Shown: positions 44,824 to 55,343 of the stretch, piece by piece
Position numbering within the stretch: the stretch's first letter is position 1
Layout: every line of letters begins with the position of its first letter
DNA from: Mycolicibacter sinensis
Lineage (GTDB): Bacteria > Actinomycetota > Actinomycetes > Mycobacteriales > Mycobacteriaceae
Direction: 5' to 3'
Length of the DNA stretch: 61,862 nt
Assembly: GCF_001667375.1 (NCBI RefSeq)
Contig: NZ_LZIN01000048.1
Span: forward strand, 1 to 61,862
The notes under the pieces: generated by a model
Database searches by the model: none
Told to the model about the DNA's origin: nothing
What the model saw: the letters and a program-made list of their open reading frames with translations, nothing else
Program-made: the position numbers and the translations under genes

Positions 44824-46584
44824 TCACGCCGGCGTGCGATCGGACACGTTGACCGGCTCGACCGCATACCGCCCCGGCGCCAGCCAGGAGGTCAGCGCGC
44901 CGAGCACCATCATCACCGCGGCGGCGACGAAGACCACCTCCAGCCCGGTGTGGAACGGCCCGGAGATGAGCTGGGGGAAGAAGCTGTGCCCGGTCAGCAC
45001 CTGGCCATCGACGCCGGGATGGTCCAGGGAGCCGGAGGGTCCCAGCAACTCGGCGATCGGGTTGTAGCCCAGAAACGCCGCGAACAGGCTGCCCACCGGC
45101 GGCGTGGCGGCCACCTGGTCGGCCACCGCGGCCGACACGCCCTGCTGCTGCAGCCCGGCGCCCATCGCGGCGGGCAGCGTGTTGGCCAGCCCGATCACCA
45201 TCAGCGAGAAGAAGACGCCGATCGACAGCGACGTGCCGGCGTTGAAGAACGTGGCCCGCACACCCGATGCCGCCCCGCGCTGATCGGCCGGGACGCTCGA
45301 CATGACCACGGCGCTGTTGGGCGCGGTGAAGATCCCGCCGCCGAGCCCATTGAGGAACACCAGCGCCGCGAACATCCGGTAGTCGAAGTCGACCGGCAGC
45401 ATGACCAGCGCCACGAACGTCGCCGCCATCAGCACCATGCCGCCGACCGCGAACGGCCGGGCGCCGTGCCGGTCCGACAGCGACCCGGCCACCGGCCCGG
45501 CCAGCAGGTACCCGACCGTCATCGGCAGCAGATAGATCCCGGACCACAGCGGGGTGGATTCGAAGCTGTAGCCGTGCAACGGCAACCAGATGCCCTGCAG
45601 CCAGATGATCAGCATGAACTGCAACCCGCCGCGCCCGATCGCCGACATCAGGCCGGCCACGTTGGCCATGCCGAAGGCCGGGATCAAAAACAGCCGCACA
45701 TCGAGCAGCGGGGCGGCCACTCGCAGTTCGATGACACAGAACAGCACCAGCAGCGCCACCCCGAGCGCCAGCGAGCCCAGCACCGCGGGACTGGTCCAGC
45801 TGGTGGGCGAATTCCCGTGCGGCTGAATGCTGTAGGTGATCGCGGTCAGCAGCACGGTCAGGCCCAGCCCCAGCGTCACGGTGCCGGCCCAGTCCAGCTT
45901 GGCCGGTGCCCGCTCACCGAGTTCGTGCAGTGAGCGCACCGACCAGATGGTGCCCAGCACCCCGATCGGCACGCCGGCCCAGAACACCGCCCGCCAGTCC
46001 CATTCCGAGAGCAGCCCGCCGAGCAGCAGGCCGATGAAGGACCCGGCGACCGCCGCCACCTGGTTGACGCCCAGCGCCATGCCGCGCTGATTGGCCGGGA
46101 AGGCGTCGGTGAGGATCGCCGACGACGACGCGAACAGCATCGCCCCGCCGACTCCTTGCACCACGCGCCAGCCGATCAGCCATTGCGCACCGGGGCCCAG
46201 ATCGAACGGGTCGATCGACAACGCGATCGCCGCGACCGTGAACACCACGAAACCCCAGTTGTAAATGCGAACTCGGCCGAACATGTCACCGAGCCGGCCG
46301 AAGAAGACCACCAGCACCGCCCCGACCAGCAGGTAACCCATCAGCATCCACAGCAGGTAGCTGACGTTCGCCGGGTCCAGCGGGTTCAGGCCGATGCCAC
46401 GGAAGATCGCCGGCAGCGAGATCAGCACGATCGAGCCGTTGATGGTGGCCAGCAGCACGCCCAGCGTGGTGTTGGACAGCGCGATCCACTTGTAGCGCGG
46501 GTGGTCGCGGCCGTAGCGCCGCCGGCGACGGGCGGTGGCGACCGCGCCGGGATCGAGATCTGTCCTCTCGACCTGCGCCGTCAT
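44824..46584 (-). CDS. MFS multidrug transporter, DHA2 family (14 TM)
   Basis: This 586-aa drug:H+ antiporter has the family motifs [13 protein letters not shown] (motif A, loop 2-3), [20 protein letters not shown] (motif B) and [20 protein letters not shown], followed by [12 protein letters not shown] (motif C region, TM5). About 14 hydrophobic segments are visible; a second motif-A-like loop is [10 protein letters not shown]. It exports unknown lipophilic compounds. ATG 46584 was chosen since the upstream frame is unlike the family. It is divergent from vapB. Confidence 0.9.
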   Translation of the reverse strand: MTAQVERTDLDPGAVATARRRRRYGRDHPRYKWIALSNTTLGVLLATINGSIVLISLPAIFRGIGLNPLDPANVSYLLWMLMGYLLVGAVLVVFFGRLGDMFGRVRIYNWGFVVFTVAAIALSIDPFDLGPGAQWLIGWRVVQGVGGAMLFASSSAILTDAFPANQRGMALGVNQVAAVAGSFIGLLLGGLLSEWDWRAVFWAGVPIGVLGTIWSVRSLHELGERAPAKLDWAGTVTLGLGLTVLLTAITYSIQPHGNSPTSWTSPAVLGSLALGVALLVLFCVIELRVAAPLLDVRLFLIPAFGMANVAGLMSAIGRGGLQFMLIIWLQGIWLPLHGYSFESTPLWSGIYLLPMTVGYLLAGPVAGSLSDRHGARPFAVGGMVLMAATFVALVMLPVDFDYRMFAALVFLNGLGGGIFTAPNSAVVMSSVPADQRGAASGVRATFFNAGTSLSIGVFFSLMVIGLANTLPAAMGAGLQQQGVSAAVADQVAATPPVGSLFAAFLGYNPIAELLGPSGSLDHPGVDGQVLTGHSFFPQLISGPFHTGLEVVFVAAAVMMVLGALTSWLAPGRYAVEPVNVSDRTPA

Positions 46585-46703
46585 TAAGTCACCACGTCTT
46601 TCGCTAAGCCAAAGCACATATATTAGCTATGCAAAGGATCGGATACCTAATCCTCATCACGACTCCATGAGCCACGCATCGCGATGCGCCTACGCTGGAT
46701 TGC

Positions 46704-46937
46704 ATGCGCACCACCGTGAATCTCGCCGACGATGTGGCGCGCGCCGTCGAGAAAATTCGACGGGAACGCGCGATCGGTCTCAGCGAGGCCATCAACGAAC
46801 TCATCCGCTCGGGTCTGGCCAAGCCGCCCGCCGGAGTCCCCTTCGAGCAGCAGACCCACGACATGGGTCCGGCACACATCGACTACACCAACGTCTGGGA
46901 GGCGATTGAAATCGCCGACGGCGCGGCAAGCCATTGA
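46704..46937 (+). CDS. vapB: VapB-type ribbon-helix-helix antitoxin
   Basis: This 77-aa protein begins MRTTVNLADDVARAVEKIRR, a ribbon-helix-helix DNA-binding domain (1-45), then a C-terminal tail (VPFEQQTHDMGPAHIDYTNV) that would wrap the toxin. It appears intact. The stop overlaps the toxin start by one base (TGATG). Its partner toxin gene is broken, so it may survive as a stand-alone repressor or as an antitoxin to other VapCs. Confidence 0.88.
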   Translation: MRTTVNLADDVARAVEKIRRERAIGLSEAINELIRSGLAKPPAGVPFEQQTHDMGPAHIDYTNVWEAIEIADGAASH

Positions 46938-47319
46938 TGCTGCTCGACGCCAACCTCCTGATCTATGCGGTCGACGAGAATTCCCCGATGCACCAGGCAG
47001 CGGTCGGTTGGCTGACCCGCCAACTCAACGGCTCCCGGCGGGTCGGTTTGCCCTGGCAGAGCACGGGCGCCTTCTTGCGCATCGCGACGCACCCGCGGAT
47101 CTTCCCGCGCCCCCTGGACCCGGCTGGATTCCGCAACCGGGGCCCGAATACCACCGAATCCTTGGCCGGCTCCTCGACACCACCGGCGTCGGCGGCAACC
47201 TCATTCCCGACGCCATGCTCGCTGCACTCGCCATCGAGCACGGCGTCACGCTCTACTCCGCCGACACCGACTTCGGTCGCTTCACAGATCTGCGCTGGGA
47301 AAACCCGCTTCGGCGGTGA
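46937..47319 (+). pseudogene. vapC: VapC PIN-domain toxin with internal deletion and frameshift
   Basis: The first frame reads MLLDANLLIYAVDENSPMHQ through WQSTGAFLRIATHPRIFPRP and then loses homology. A second frame picks up at about 47110 with PGWIPQPGPEYHRILGRLLD and continues through GNLIPDAMLAALAIEHGVTL, YSADTDFGRF to WENPLRR and a stop at 47319. By comparison with the family, about 16 residues (the usual ..AW..V..WL.. helix) plus a frame are missing at the junction. The catalytic Asp residues survive on separate frames, so no active toxin is expected. Confidence 0.85.
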
Positions 47320-47390
47320 TGCGGTCCCTTACGCCAGCTGCCGCGCTGCGATAGCGTGGCAGTGCAGTAATGGCAATGCAGAAATCCACA

Positions 47391-49127
<1,737 letters not shown>

Positions 49128-49128
<1 letters not shown>

Positions 49129-49958
49129 TGGAGTTCCTGCCGCTGGCCCCGCCCGGATCGACCCCGGCGCGGGTGCTCACCATCGCCGGATCGGATTCCG
49201 GTGGCGGCGCGGGCATTCAGGCCGACATGCGCACCTGTGCGCTGCTCGGGGTGCATGCCTGCGTCGCGGTCACGGCGGTGACGGTGCAGAATACGGTGGG
49301 CGTCAAGAGCTTTCACGAGGTGCCCACCGACACCGTCGCCGCCCAGATCGAAGCGGTGGTACCCGACATCGGAATCCAGGCCGCCAAGACCGGCATGCTG
49401 GCGTCGGCGCAGATCATCACGGGAGTGGCCGCGACGTGGCGTGAACTCGGGCTGAGGGTGCCACTGGTGGTCGATCCGGTCTCGGCGTCCATGCACGGCG
49501 ATGCACTGCTGGCGACATCCGCCCTGGATGCGCTGCGCGACAAGCTGTTTCCGCTAGCCACCCTGGTGACACCGAACCTGCACGAGGTTCGGCTGCTGGT
49601 CGGGATCGAGGTGGTCGACGCCGAATCCCAGAGGGCGGCGGCCCAGGCGCTGCACGCCCTGGGACCGCGGTGGGTGCTGGTCAAAGGCGGGCACCTGCCC
49701 TCGGCGCAGCACAGTCCCGATCTACTCTACGACGGCAACCACTTTCAGGAGTACCCCGGCCCCCGGGTGGCCACCGGCGACGACCACGGGGCCGGCGACA
49801 CGCTCGCCGCGGCGACCGCATGCGCGCTGGCGCACGGGTTTTCGGTCCCCGAGGCGGTGGCGTTCGCGAAGCGCTGGGTGACCGAGTGCCTACGCGCCGC
49901 CTACCCGCTGGGCCACGGGCACGGCCCGGTCTCACCGCTGTTCCGGTTGTCGCGGTGA
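49128..49958 (+). CDS. thiD: Hydroxymethylpyrimidine/phosphomethylpyrimidine kinase ThiD
   Basis: This 276-aa ribokinase-fold kinase phosphorylates HMP and HMP-P for thiamine synthesis. Motifs are VLTIAGSDSGGGAGIQADMR (substrate/anion hole), KTGMLAS, VDPVSASMHGDALL and the catalytic ATGDDHGAGDTLAAA; GDDHGAGDT replaces the more usual GTGCTLS-like sequence of some members. The start GTG 49128 overlaps the thiC stop, and the stop overlaps the hydrolase start (GTGA at 49955-49958). Confidence 0.95.
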
Positions 49959-50572
49959 TCCTCGACGAGATCGCCGGCGTCGCCCATGAACCCGGCGGCA
50001 CCCCGAGCGGGGTGGTGCTGCTGGCCCACGGCGCCGGCGGCAATCGGGATTCGCCCATGCTGCAGCGGCTTTGCGACGAGTGGGCGCGGCGCGGCTTCCT
50101 GGCGATCCGCTACGACCTGCCGTTTCGGCGGCGCCGGCCCAAGGGCCCGCCGTCGGGGTCGGGTGCCGGCGACCGCGAAGGCATCACCGCGGCCATCGGG
50201 TATGCCCGCAGCCTTGCCGACGGTCCGCTGATCGCCGGCGGGCACTCCTACGGCGGGCGGCAGACCTCGATGGTGGAGGCGGCCGGAGGCGCCCAGATGG
50301 ACCTGCTGGCGTTGTTCTCCTACCCGCTGCACCCGCCCGGCAAGCCCGAACGCGCCCGCACCGAACATCTGCCCGATATCGGCGTGCCCACGGTGTTCAC
50401 CCACGGCGCCTCAGACCCCTTCGGGACGCCCGCCGAGATCCAGGCGGCCGCCGCGTTGATCCCGGCTGCCCACCAGGTCGTCGAGATCCCCGGCGCCCGC
50501 CACGACCTGGCGTCGAAGACACTCGATGTGCCGGTGCTGGCCGTCGACGCCGCGCTGCGGCTACTGGGCTGA
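49955..50572 (+). CDS. Alpha/beta-hydrolase (dienelactone-hydrolase-like, Rv0421c orthologue)
   Basis: This 205-aa protein has VVLLAHGAGGNRDSPMLQRL (oxyanion region), the nucleophile elbow GGHSYGGRQ with the candidate Ser, FTHGASDPFG with the acidic residue, and a late His in EIPGARHDLASK. It belongs to the short KANL3/Tex30-like hydrolase group. It is coupled to thiD by a 4-bp overlap. Its role with thiamine genes is unclear. A partial near-identical copy lies at 51375-51668 beyond the toxin-antitoxin pair. Confidence 0.85.
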   Translation: MILDEIAGVAHEPGGTPSGVVLLAHGAGGNRDSPMLQRLCDEWARRGFLAIRYDLPFRRRRPKGPPSGSGAGDREGITAAIGYARSLADGPLIAGGHSYGGRQTSMVEAAGGAQMDLLALFSYPLHPPGKPERARTEHLPDIGVPTVFTHGASDPFGTPAEIQAAAALIPAAHQVVEIPGARHDLASKTLDVPVLAVDAALRLLG

Positions 50573-50638
50573 AGCCGCGGCTCTGGCACCGTCCGCCGCC
50601 ACCAACCGCGGCGCCATCACACCAGCTCCCTGCGGACA

Positions 50639-50668
50639 TGTACAGATCGTTTGGTCGACGAGTGTACA
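50639..50668. promoter_or_regulatory. Paired TGTACA sites upstream of phd
   Basis: Two TGTACA palindromes (50639-50644 and 50663-50668) with centres 24 bp apart lie just before the antitoxin start at 50677. They fit an autoregulatory operator for a Phd-type antitoxin. Confidence 0.5.
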
Positions 50669-50676
50669 TTCAGGGT

Positions 50677-50937
50677 GTGGACGTATCCGTAACCGAGTTG
50701 CGCGCGCACCTCAGCGATTGGCTCGATCGAGCGCGGGCTGGTGGTGAGGTCGTCATCACCGACCGTGGGATTCCGGTCGCGCGGCTGGCGGCGCTGGACA
50801 GCGCAGGCACCTTAGAGCGTCTCGCGGCCGAAGGCGTGATCGGCAAGGCCACCGTGCAGCGGCCCGTCGCTGCGGGTCGGCCCACACCGCAACCGCGACG
50901 GCCGGTGTCTGACCAGGTCAGCGACCAGCGGCGCTGA
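50677..50937 (+). CDS. Phd/YefM-family antitoxin
   Basis: This 86-aa protein reads VDVSVTELRAHLSDWLDRAR, AGGEVVITDRGIPVARLAAL, the Phd/YefM DNA-binding fold, followed by a helical C-terminus and a disordered Pro/Gln tail that would bind the toxin. GTG 50677 was chosen: the upstream in-frame ATG 50638 would place the paired TGTACA operator inside the gene. It is followed after 3 bp by the PIN toxin. Confidence 0.87.
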   Translation: MDVSVTELRAHLSDWLDRARAGGEVVITDRGIPVARLAALDSAGTLERLAAEGVIGKATVQRPVAAGRPTPQPRRPVSDQVSDQRR

Positions 50938-50940
50938 CCG

Positions 50941-51375
50941 GTGTCACTCGTCTACTTCGACGCCAGCGCCTTCGTCAAACTTCTCACCACTGAAACAGGG
51001 AGTTCTCTGGCGTCCGCGCTATGGGACAGCTGCGACGCCGCCCTGTCCAGCCGCCTGGCCTACCCCGAAGTGCGCGCCGCACTCGCTGCAGCGGCGCGCA
51101 ATCACGACCTCACCGAGCCCGAGCTCGCCGGCGCCGAGCGTGACTGGGAGGACTTCTGGGCCGCTACCCGCCCAGTCGAACTCACCGCGGCGGTTGAACA
51201 GCACGCCGGCCAGCTCGCCCGGGCTCACGCCTTGCGCGGAGCCGACGCGGTTCATCTGGCCAGCGCGTTGGCGATCGGCGACTCCGACTTGATCGTCGCC
51301 GTCTGGGACCGACGCCTGCACGCCGGCGCCCAAGCCGCCCGGTGCCGGGTCGCCCCCGCCCAACTCGACCCCTAG
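50941..51375 (+). CDS. vapC: PIN-domain toxin (VapC-like)
   Basis: This 144-aa PIN-domain RNase has the acidic residues in place: LVYFDASAFVKLL (first Asp), AYPEVRAAL (Glu), LRGADAVHLASALAI (Asp) and IVAVWDRRLHAGAQ (Asp). It should cleave RNA unless held by the adjacent Phd antitoxin. GTG 50941 is the start. The frame is intact, in contrast to the vapC at 46937. The gene ends on the first base of the truncated hydrolase copy. Confidence 0.88.
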   Translation: MSLVYFDASAFVKLLTTETGSSLASALWDSCDAALSSRLAYPEVRAALAAAARNHDLTEPELAGAERDWEDFWAATRPVELTAAVEQHAGQLARAHALRGADAVHLASALAIGDSDLIVAVWDRRLHAGAQAARCRVAPAQLDP

Positions 51376-51668
51376 TCAACGACCCCACCGGCGTCGCCCA
51401 CGAACCCGCCGGCGCCCCGGCCGGGGTGGTGCTGCTGGCCCACGGCGCGGGCGGCAACCGGGATTCGACCATGCTGCAACCGCTTTGCGAGGGGTGGGCG
51501 CGGCGCGGCTTCCTGGCGATCCGCTACGACCTGCCGTTTCGGCGGCGCCGGCCCAAAGGCCCGCCGTCGGGGTCGGGTGCCGGCGACCGCGACGGCATCA
51601 CCAGGCCGTCGAAGACACTCGATGTGCCGGTGCCGGCCATCGACGCCGCGCTGCGGCTACGGGGCTGA
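51375..51668 (+). pseudogene. Truncated duplicate of the alpha/beta-hydrolase gene
   Basis: The frame reads VNDPTGVAHEPAGAPAGVVL, LAHGAGGNRDSTMLQPLCEG, WARRGFLAIRYDLPF to GDRDGIT, then jumps to RPSKTLDVPVPAIDAALRLR and stops. It equals residues ~6-76 and ~186-205 of the intact hydrolase (49955-50572). About 110 residues, including the nucleophile elbow, are deleted in frame. Bases from about 51494 to 51603 match the full gene almost perfectly, so the duplication or conversion is recent. Confidence 0.88.
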
Positions 51669-52364
51669 CTTCCCCAGTCCTCGCCGCTTGACGACTTCCG
51701 CGGCGATGTCGGCGATCTTGATGTTGGTGTCCTGGGAGATGCGGCGCAGCAGGTTGAAGGCGTCTGGCTCGGAGATGTCGTTGAGCACCATCAGCATGCC
51801 GATCGCCTTGCCGATCTCCCGGTTGCTGGCCAGACCGCGTTGCAGGTTGTCCACTTCTTCGCCGCGGACCGCCGCGCCGATCGCGATCGTGGCGAAAGCG
51901 GCCAGGACGACCGCGCGTTCGGCGGCCGCCGTGTCGAACGCGCCGGGGGTGTCAGAGAACAAGTTGAGCGCACCCGCCTTGCGGCGCTCGGCCAGCAGCC
52001 GGAATCCCATCGAACCGCGCACCGGCGTCTCGGCGACGATCCGGGCGGCCAGCGCCGGCCACTGGCTGTCGGCGGCCAGGTCGGGCTCGATTTGGGCTGC
52101 TTCTTCCTCGATGGCATCCATGCAGGGCCCCTCGCCGAGGGCGATCTCCAGCTCGTCGATCGTGGCCGCCACCCCGTCGCTCGCGGCGGCGATGGCGTAA
52201 CTGTCGCCGCGGCGCACCATCACGCTCGCGTGGTCGCATCCGGGCACCATCAGCGTCGCCGCCGCACAGATGGCGGCATACACCTCGTCGAGGCTGGAAG
52301 ACTGGTAAACGATGTTCGCCAGCGCGGTGAACACCGTGGCCGGATCGGCCATCGAATCGGTCAT
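51657..52364 (-). CDS. GAF-ANTAR regulatory protein
   Basis: This 235-aa protein has an N-terminal GAF sensor (about 10-155: TVFTALANIVYQSSSLDEVY, LGEGPCMDAIEEE, GSMGFRLLAERRKAGALNLF) and a C-terminal ANTAR RNA-binding domain (about 165-228: LASNREIGKAIGMLMVLNDI, AFNLLRRISQDTN). ANTAR proteins bind paired hexaloop RNA hairpins and block termination; the GAF ligand is unknown. Its last codons overlap the 3' end of the hydrolase duplicate by 12 bp, so the ANTAR C-terminus lies at a rearrangement edge. Confidence 0.9.
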   Translation of the reverse strand: MTDSMADPATVFTALANIVYQSSSLDEVYAAICAAATLMVPGCDHASVMVRRGDSYAIAAASDGVAATIDELEIALGEGPCMDAIEEEAAQIEPDLAADSQWPALAARIVAETPVRGSMGFRLLAERRKAGALNLFSDTPGAFDTAAAERAVVLAAFATIAIGAAVRGEEVDNLQRGLASNREIGKAIGMLMVLNDISEPDAFNLLRRISQDTNIKIADIAAEVVKRRGLGKSAP

Positions 52365-52429
52365 GACTGCCTTCCGTGTGGTGGCCGGTGAACTTCGCTG
52401 GTTACCGACGAGTCAGGTACCGTATTTTC

Positions 52430-53914
52430 ATGAGTACGGAGCGCTTCGACGTCGTCATCGTGGGTGCGGGTTTCGGCGGGATGGGCGCGGCGATCGAGCT
52501 CAAGAAGCTCGGCTACGACAATATCGTCCTGCTCGAGCGCGAGGACGATCTGGGCGGCACGTGGCACGTCAACCGCTATCCAGGACTGGCCGTCGACATC
52601 CCCTCGACCACCTACTCCTACTGGTTCGAGCCCAATCCGCACTGGACGCGGCTGTTCGCCACCGGTTCGGAACTCAAGCGCTACGCCGAGCACGTCGCCG
52701 ACAAGTACGACGTGCGCCGCCACATGCGGTTCAACACCAGCGTCGACGGCGCCCGCTGGGATGAGGAAGCCCAGCGCTGGCAGGTGAACTTGGCCGACGG
52801 CAGCACCCTGAGTGCTCGCTACCTGATCACCGCGACCGGGTTCCTGTCGCAGCCGCACACCCCGGACATCCCCGGCATCGCCGACTTCGCCGGCAAGGTG
52901 GTGCACACCACCGCCTGGGATGCACACCACGACTTCACCGGCCGCCGGGTCGGCCTGATCGGCACCGGCGCCACCGCGGTGCAGCTGATCCCGGAGCTGG
53001 CCAAGACCGTCGCCGACCTGACGGTGTACCAGCGCACGCCGATCTGGGTGGCGCCCAAGCTGGACTTCGGGATCTCGCCGGCGGTGCGGCGCCTGTTCGC
53101 CCGGGTGCCGCTGACGCAGCGGGCGGTGCGGTATGTGACCGATGGGCTGCTGGGGTTCATGACGTTCGTCGGGATCCTCAACTTCCCCTATTTCCGCCGG
53201 CTGTCGATCGGCGCGATGGACCTGTGCAAGATCCACCGGTTCATCTCGATCCGGGACAAGGAGCTGCGGGCCAAGCTCACCCCGAACTACGACATCGGCT
53301 GCAAACGGCCCAGCTGGTCCAACGACTACTACCGCACCTTCAACAAGGCGCACGTGCACCTGGAGACGGCCGGGATCGATCACATCGAGCCGGACGGCAT
53401 CGTGACCCTCGACGGACGCAAGAGCGAGATCGACACGCTGGTGCTGGCCACCGGTTTCGACATGTGGGAGGCCAACTTCCCGGCGATCGAGATCGTCGGA
53501 CGCGACGGGCGCAATCTGGGTAAATGGTGGCGGGAGAACCGGTTCCAGGCCTACCAGGGGGTGTCGATCCCGGCCTTCCCGAACTTCCTGAGCCTGGCCA
53601 GCCCCTATGCGTTCTGCGGCCTGTCGTTCTTCAACACGATGGAATACCAGATGCGCCACATGGGCCGGTTGTTCGGCGAACTGCAGCGCCGCGGCGCGAC
53701 AACTTTCGAGGTCACCGAGGCCGCCAACACCCGCTTCCTCGACGAGATGACCAAACGGCTGGACCGCTCGGTGTTCTACGCGGGCGACTGCGCCACCTCA
53801 CGGTCCTACTACTTCAACCCCAGCGGCGAAGCGTCGCTGCTGCGGCCCACCTCGGTGCGCAATGCGGTGCGCGACGGCTCTCGGTTCCCGCTGGAGGACT
53901 ACCAGCTCGCCTGA
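52430..53914 (+). CDS. Flavin-containing (Baeyer-Villiger-type) monooxygenase
   Basis: This 494-aa FAD/NADPH enzyme has FAD motif VGAGFGGMGAAIEL (12-17), GTWHVNRYPG, the BVMO fingerprint FAGKVVHTTAW (Phe153, Gly155, His159, Trp163) and the NADPH motif IGTGATAVQ at about 178. Such enzymes insert oxygen next to a ketone or oxidise heteroatoms; EtaA-like relatives activate ethionamide. The substrate here is unknown. It converges with the tandem TetR gene (12 bp gap) and is divergent from the GAF-ANTAR gene. Confidence 0.92.
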   Translation: MSTERFDVVIVGAGFGGMGAAIELKKLGYDNIVLLEREDDLGGTWHVNRYPGLAVDIPSTTYSYWFEPNPHWTRLFATGSELKRYAEHVADKYDVRRHMRFNTSVDGARWDEEAQRWQVNLADGSTLSARYLITATGFLSQPHTPDIPGIADFAGKVVHTTAWDAHHDFTGRRVGLIGTGATAVQLIPELAKTVADLTVYQRTPIWVAPKLDFGISPAVRRLFARVPLTQRAVRYVTDGLLGFMTFVGILNFPYFRRLSIGAMDLCKIHRFISIRDKELRAKLTPNYDIGCKRPSWSNDYYRTFNKAHVHLETAGIDHIEPDGIVTLDGRKSEIDTLVLATGFDMWEANFPAIEIVGRDGRNLGKWWRENRFQAYQGVSIPAFPNFLSLASPYAFCGLSFFNTMEYQMRHMGRLFGELQRRGATTFEVTEAANTRFLDEMTKRLDRSVFYAGDCATSRSYYFNPSGEASLLRPTSVRNAVRDGSRFPLEDYQLA

Positions 53915-53926
53915 GCCCGAGAATCG

Positions 53927-55216
53927 TCAGGCGTCAGCCGGGCCCAGCAGAATGGACTCCATCAGAGTGCGCAGGCAGGCCTGCGCATAGCCGGGCCCGC
54001 CGGGGACGGAGTCCTCGCCGAGCTTGGCCGCGCGCTCCCGAGCCACCCGGCCCATGTCGTCCAGCAGTACCGACAACACGTGCACCAGGAACCGCGCGTG
54101 GTCGCTGTCCAGTCCCGGCCGCACCATGATCAGCGGCTTGGCCCAGGTGTCCATGAACGCACGCTCGGAATCCCGGAGCAGTTCCCGCTCGGCCGATGCC
54201 AGGTTGACCCGCTCGGTGTCGTAGACGGCGGCCAGCTCGGGATTGGCGAACACGGTGGCCACCCACGCCTCGACCAAGCGGGTCAGCGTCTCACGCGGGT
54301 CGGCGAACACACTGGCGATGGCCGACATCTCCCCGGCGATCCGGTCCATGGCGCGCTGCAGACCGGTCGTCAAGATGTCGGCTTTGCTGGAGAAGTAACG
54401 GTATACCCCGGATGCCGGGACGCCGACGGCGTCGGCGATCTCGGTGACACTGGTCTCGGCGTAGCCCTGTTTGCCGAACAGCAGGATCGCCGCGTGCAGC
54501 AGGGCCTCATACGGTCCGGCGTCCGGCGTGAAGATGCGCCATACCGCCGGCCGATTGACTCCGACGTCTTCGGGCTTGGGCAGTTGGGTGGCCGCCACCG
54601 CGCGCGCAGCCTCGCTGAGCAGTGGCCGGACTTCTTCGTCGGGGAGCCGCAGCCGGTGGCCGAGGATGCTTCCGGAGAGGCTGAGCAGGCTCGATGACAA
54701 GGTCCAGCGTTCGGCGGAGGTCAGCTCCGGGCGCAGCGCGACGAGTGGACGTTGAATGCGCCGATGGACCGTGCGCATCTGCGCCATCAACTTGGCCTGA
54801 TCGTCGGGCTGCAGATAGCGGCCCTGCCACCGGTACAACCCGCCGATCTCGCGATCACTGATCCCCGAGGTGATCAGCGCGTCGAACGCCCGGTCGAGTA
54901 CCGCCGCGGCGTCGCGCTCCAATTCGGCGTCGGAGACGTCGTCGAGGAAGGCGGTGCAGTCAACCAGCTGCTGGCCGAGCGTACCGACGACGACGGCGAA
55001 CATGTGGTATTTGCTGGGGTAGTGCCGGTACAGAGCAGGCGCGGAAATCCCAACTCTGGTGGCGACCGCCTCCATGCTGGTCGCGTGGTAGCCCTGCGCA
55101 CTGAACGCTTCCGCCGCCGCACGGGTGATCTGTGCTTTGCGGTCCTTGGGGCGCCGCCTGATGCGGTCACCCGGGCGTCCGGCCGGGTCGTTCGTAGCAC
55201 CGAGCGTGATAATCAC
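53927..55216 (-). CDS. Tandem TetR regulator (two TetR units in one chain)
   Basis: This ~429-aa protein contains two complete TetR modules. The first helix-turn-helix is AFSAQGYHATSMEAVATRVG, ISAPALYRHYPSKYHMF; the second, near residue 220, is LFGKQGYAETSVTEIADAVG, VPASGVYRYFSSKADIL. Each is followed by its own helical ligand domain. GTG 55216 was chosen because the frame upstream is non-homologous and a likely operator starts just before it. It probably regulates itself and perhaps the convergent monooxygenase or lpqL (inference). Confidence 0.83.
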   Translation of the reverse strand: MIITLGATNDPAGRPGDRIRRRPKDRKAQITRAAAEAFSAQGYHATSMEAVATRVGISAPALYRHYPSKYHMFAVVVGTLGQQLVDCTAFLDDVSDAELERDAAAVLDRAFDALITSGISDREIGGLYRWQGRYLQPDDQAKLMAQMRTVHRRIQRPLVALRPELTSAERWTLSSSLLSLSGSILGHRLRLPDEEVRPLLSEAARAVAATQLPKPEDVGVNRPAVWRIFTPDAGPYEALLHAAILLFGKQGYAETSVTEIADAVGVPASGVYRYFSSKADILTTGLQRAMDRIAGEMSAIASVFADPRETLTRLVEAWVATVFANPELAAVYDTERVNLASAERELLRDSERAFMDTWAKPLIMVRPGLDSDHARFLVHVLSVLLDDMGRVARERAAKLGEDSVPGGPGYAQACLRTLMESILLGPADA

Positions 55217-55219
55217 CTC

Positions 55220-55233
55220 ATAACTTCCGTTAT
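55220..55233. promoter_or_regulatory. Possible operator of the tandem TetR gene
   Basis: ATAAC-TTCC-GTTAT (5-bp perfect arms) sits four bases upstream of the GTG start at 55216. The half-site spacing resembles KstR-like TetR sites. Confidence 0.45.
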
Positions 55234-55343
55234 CTAAAGCGCCATTCTTAACACATCTGGGTGAACAGTGAGCGCAAGGTGCTCCGCTTGGGGCCGGTCG
55301 GGTCGCCACCGTCAGGGGACCAGAATGGCGCCGGCCGGACGGA

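Noticed and set aside
50638..50676. ATG 50638 as start of the Phd antitoxin
   Set aside because: It would put the paired TGTACA sites inside the coding region, and the added residues do not match the family.
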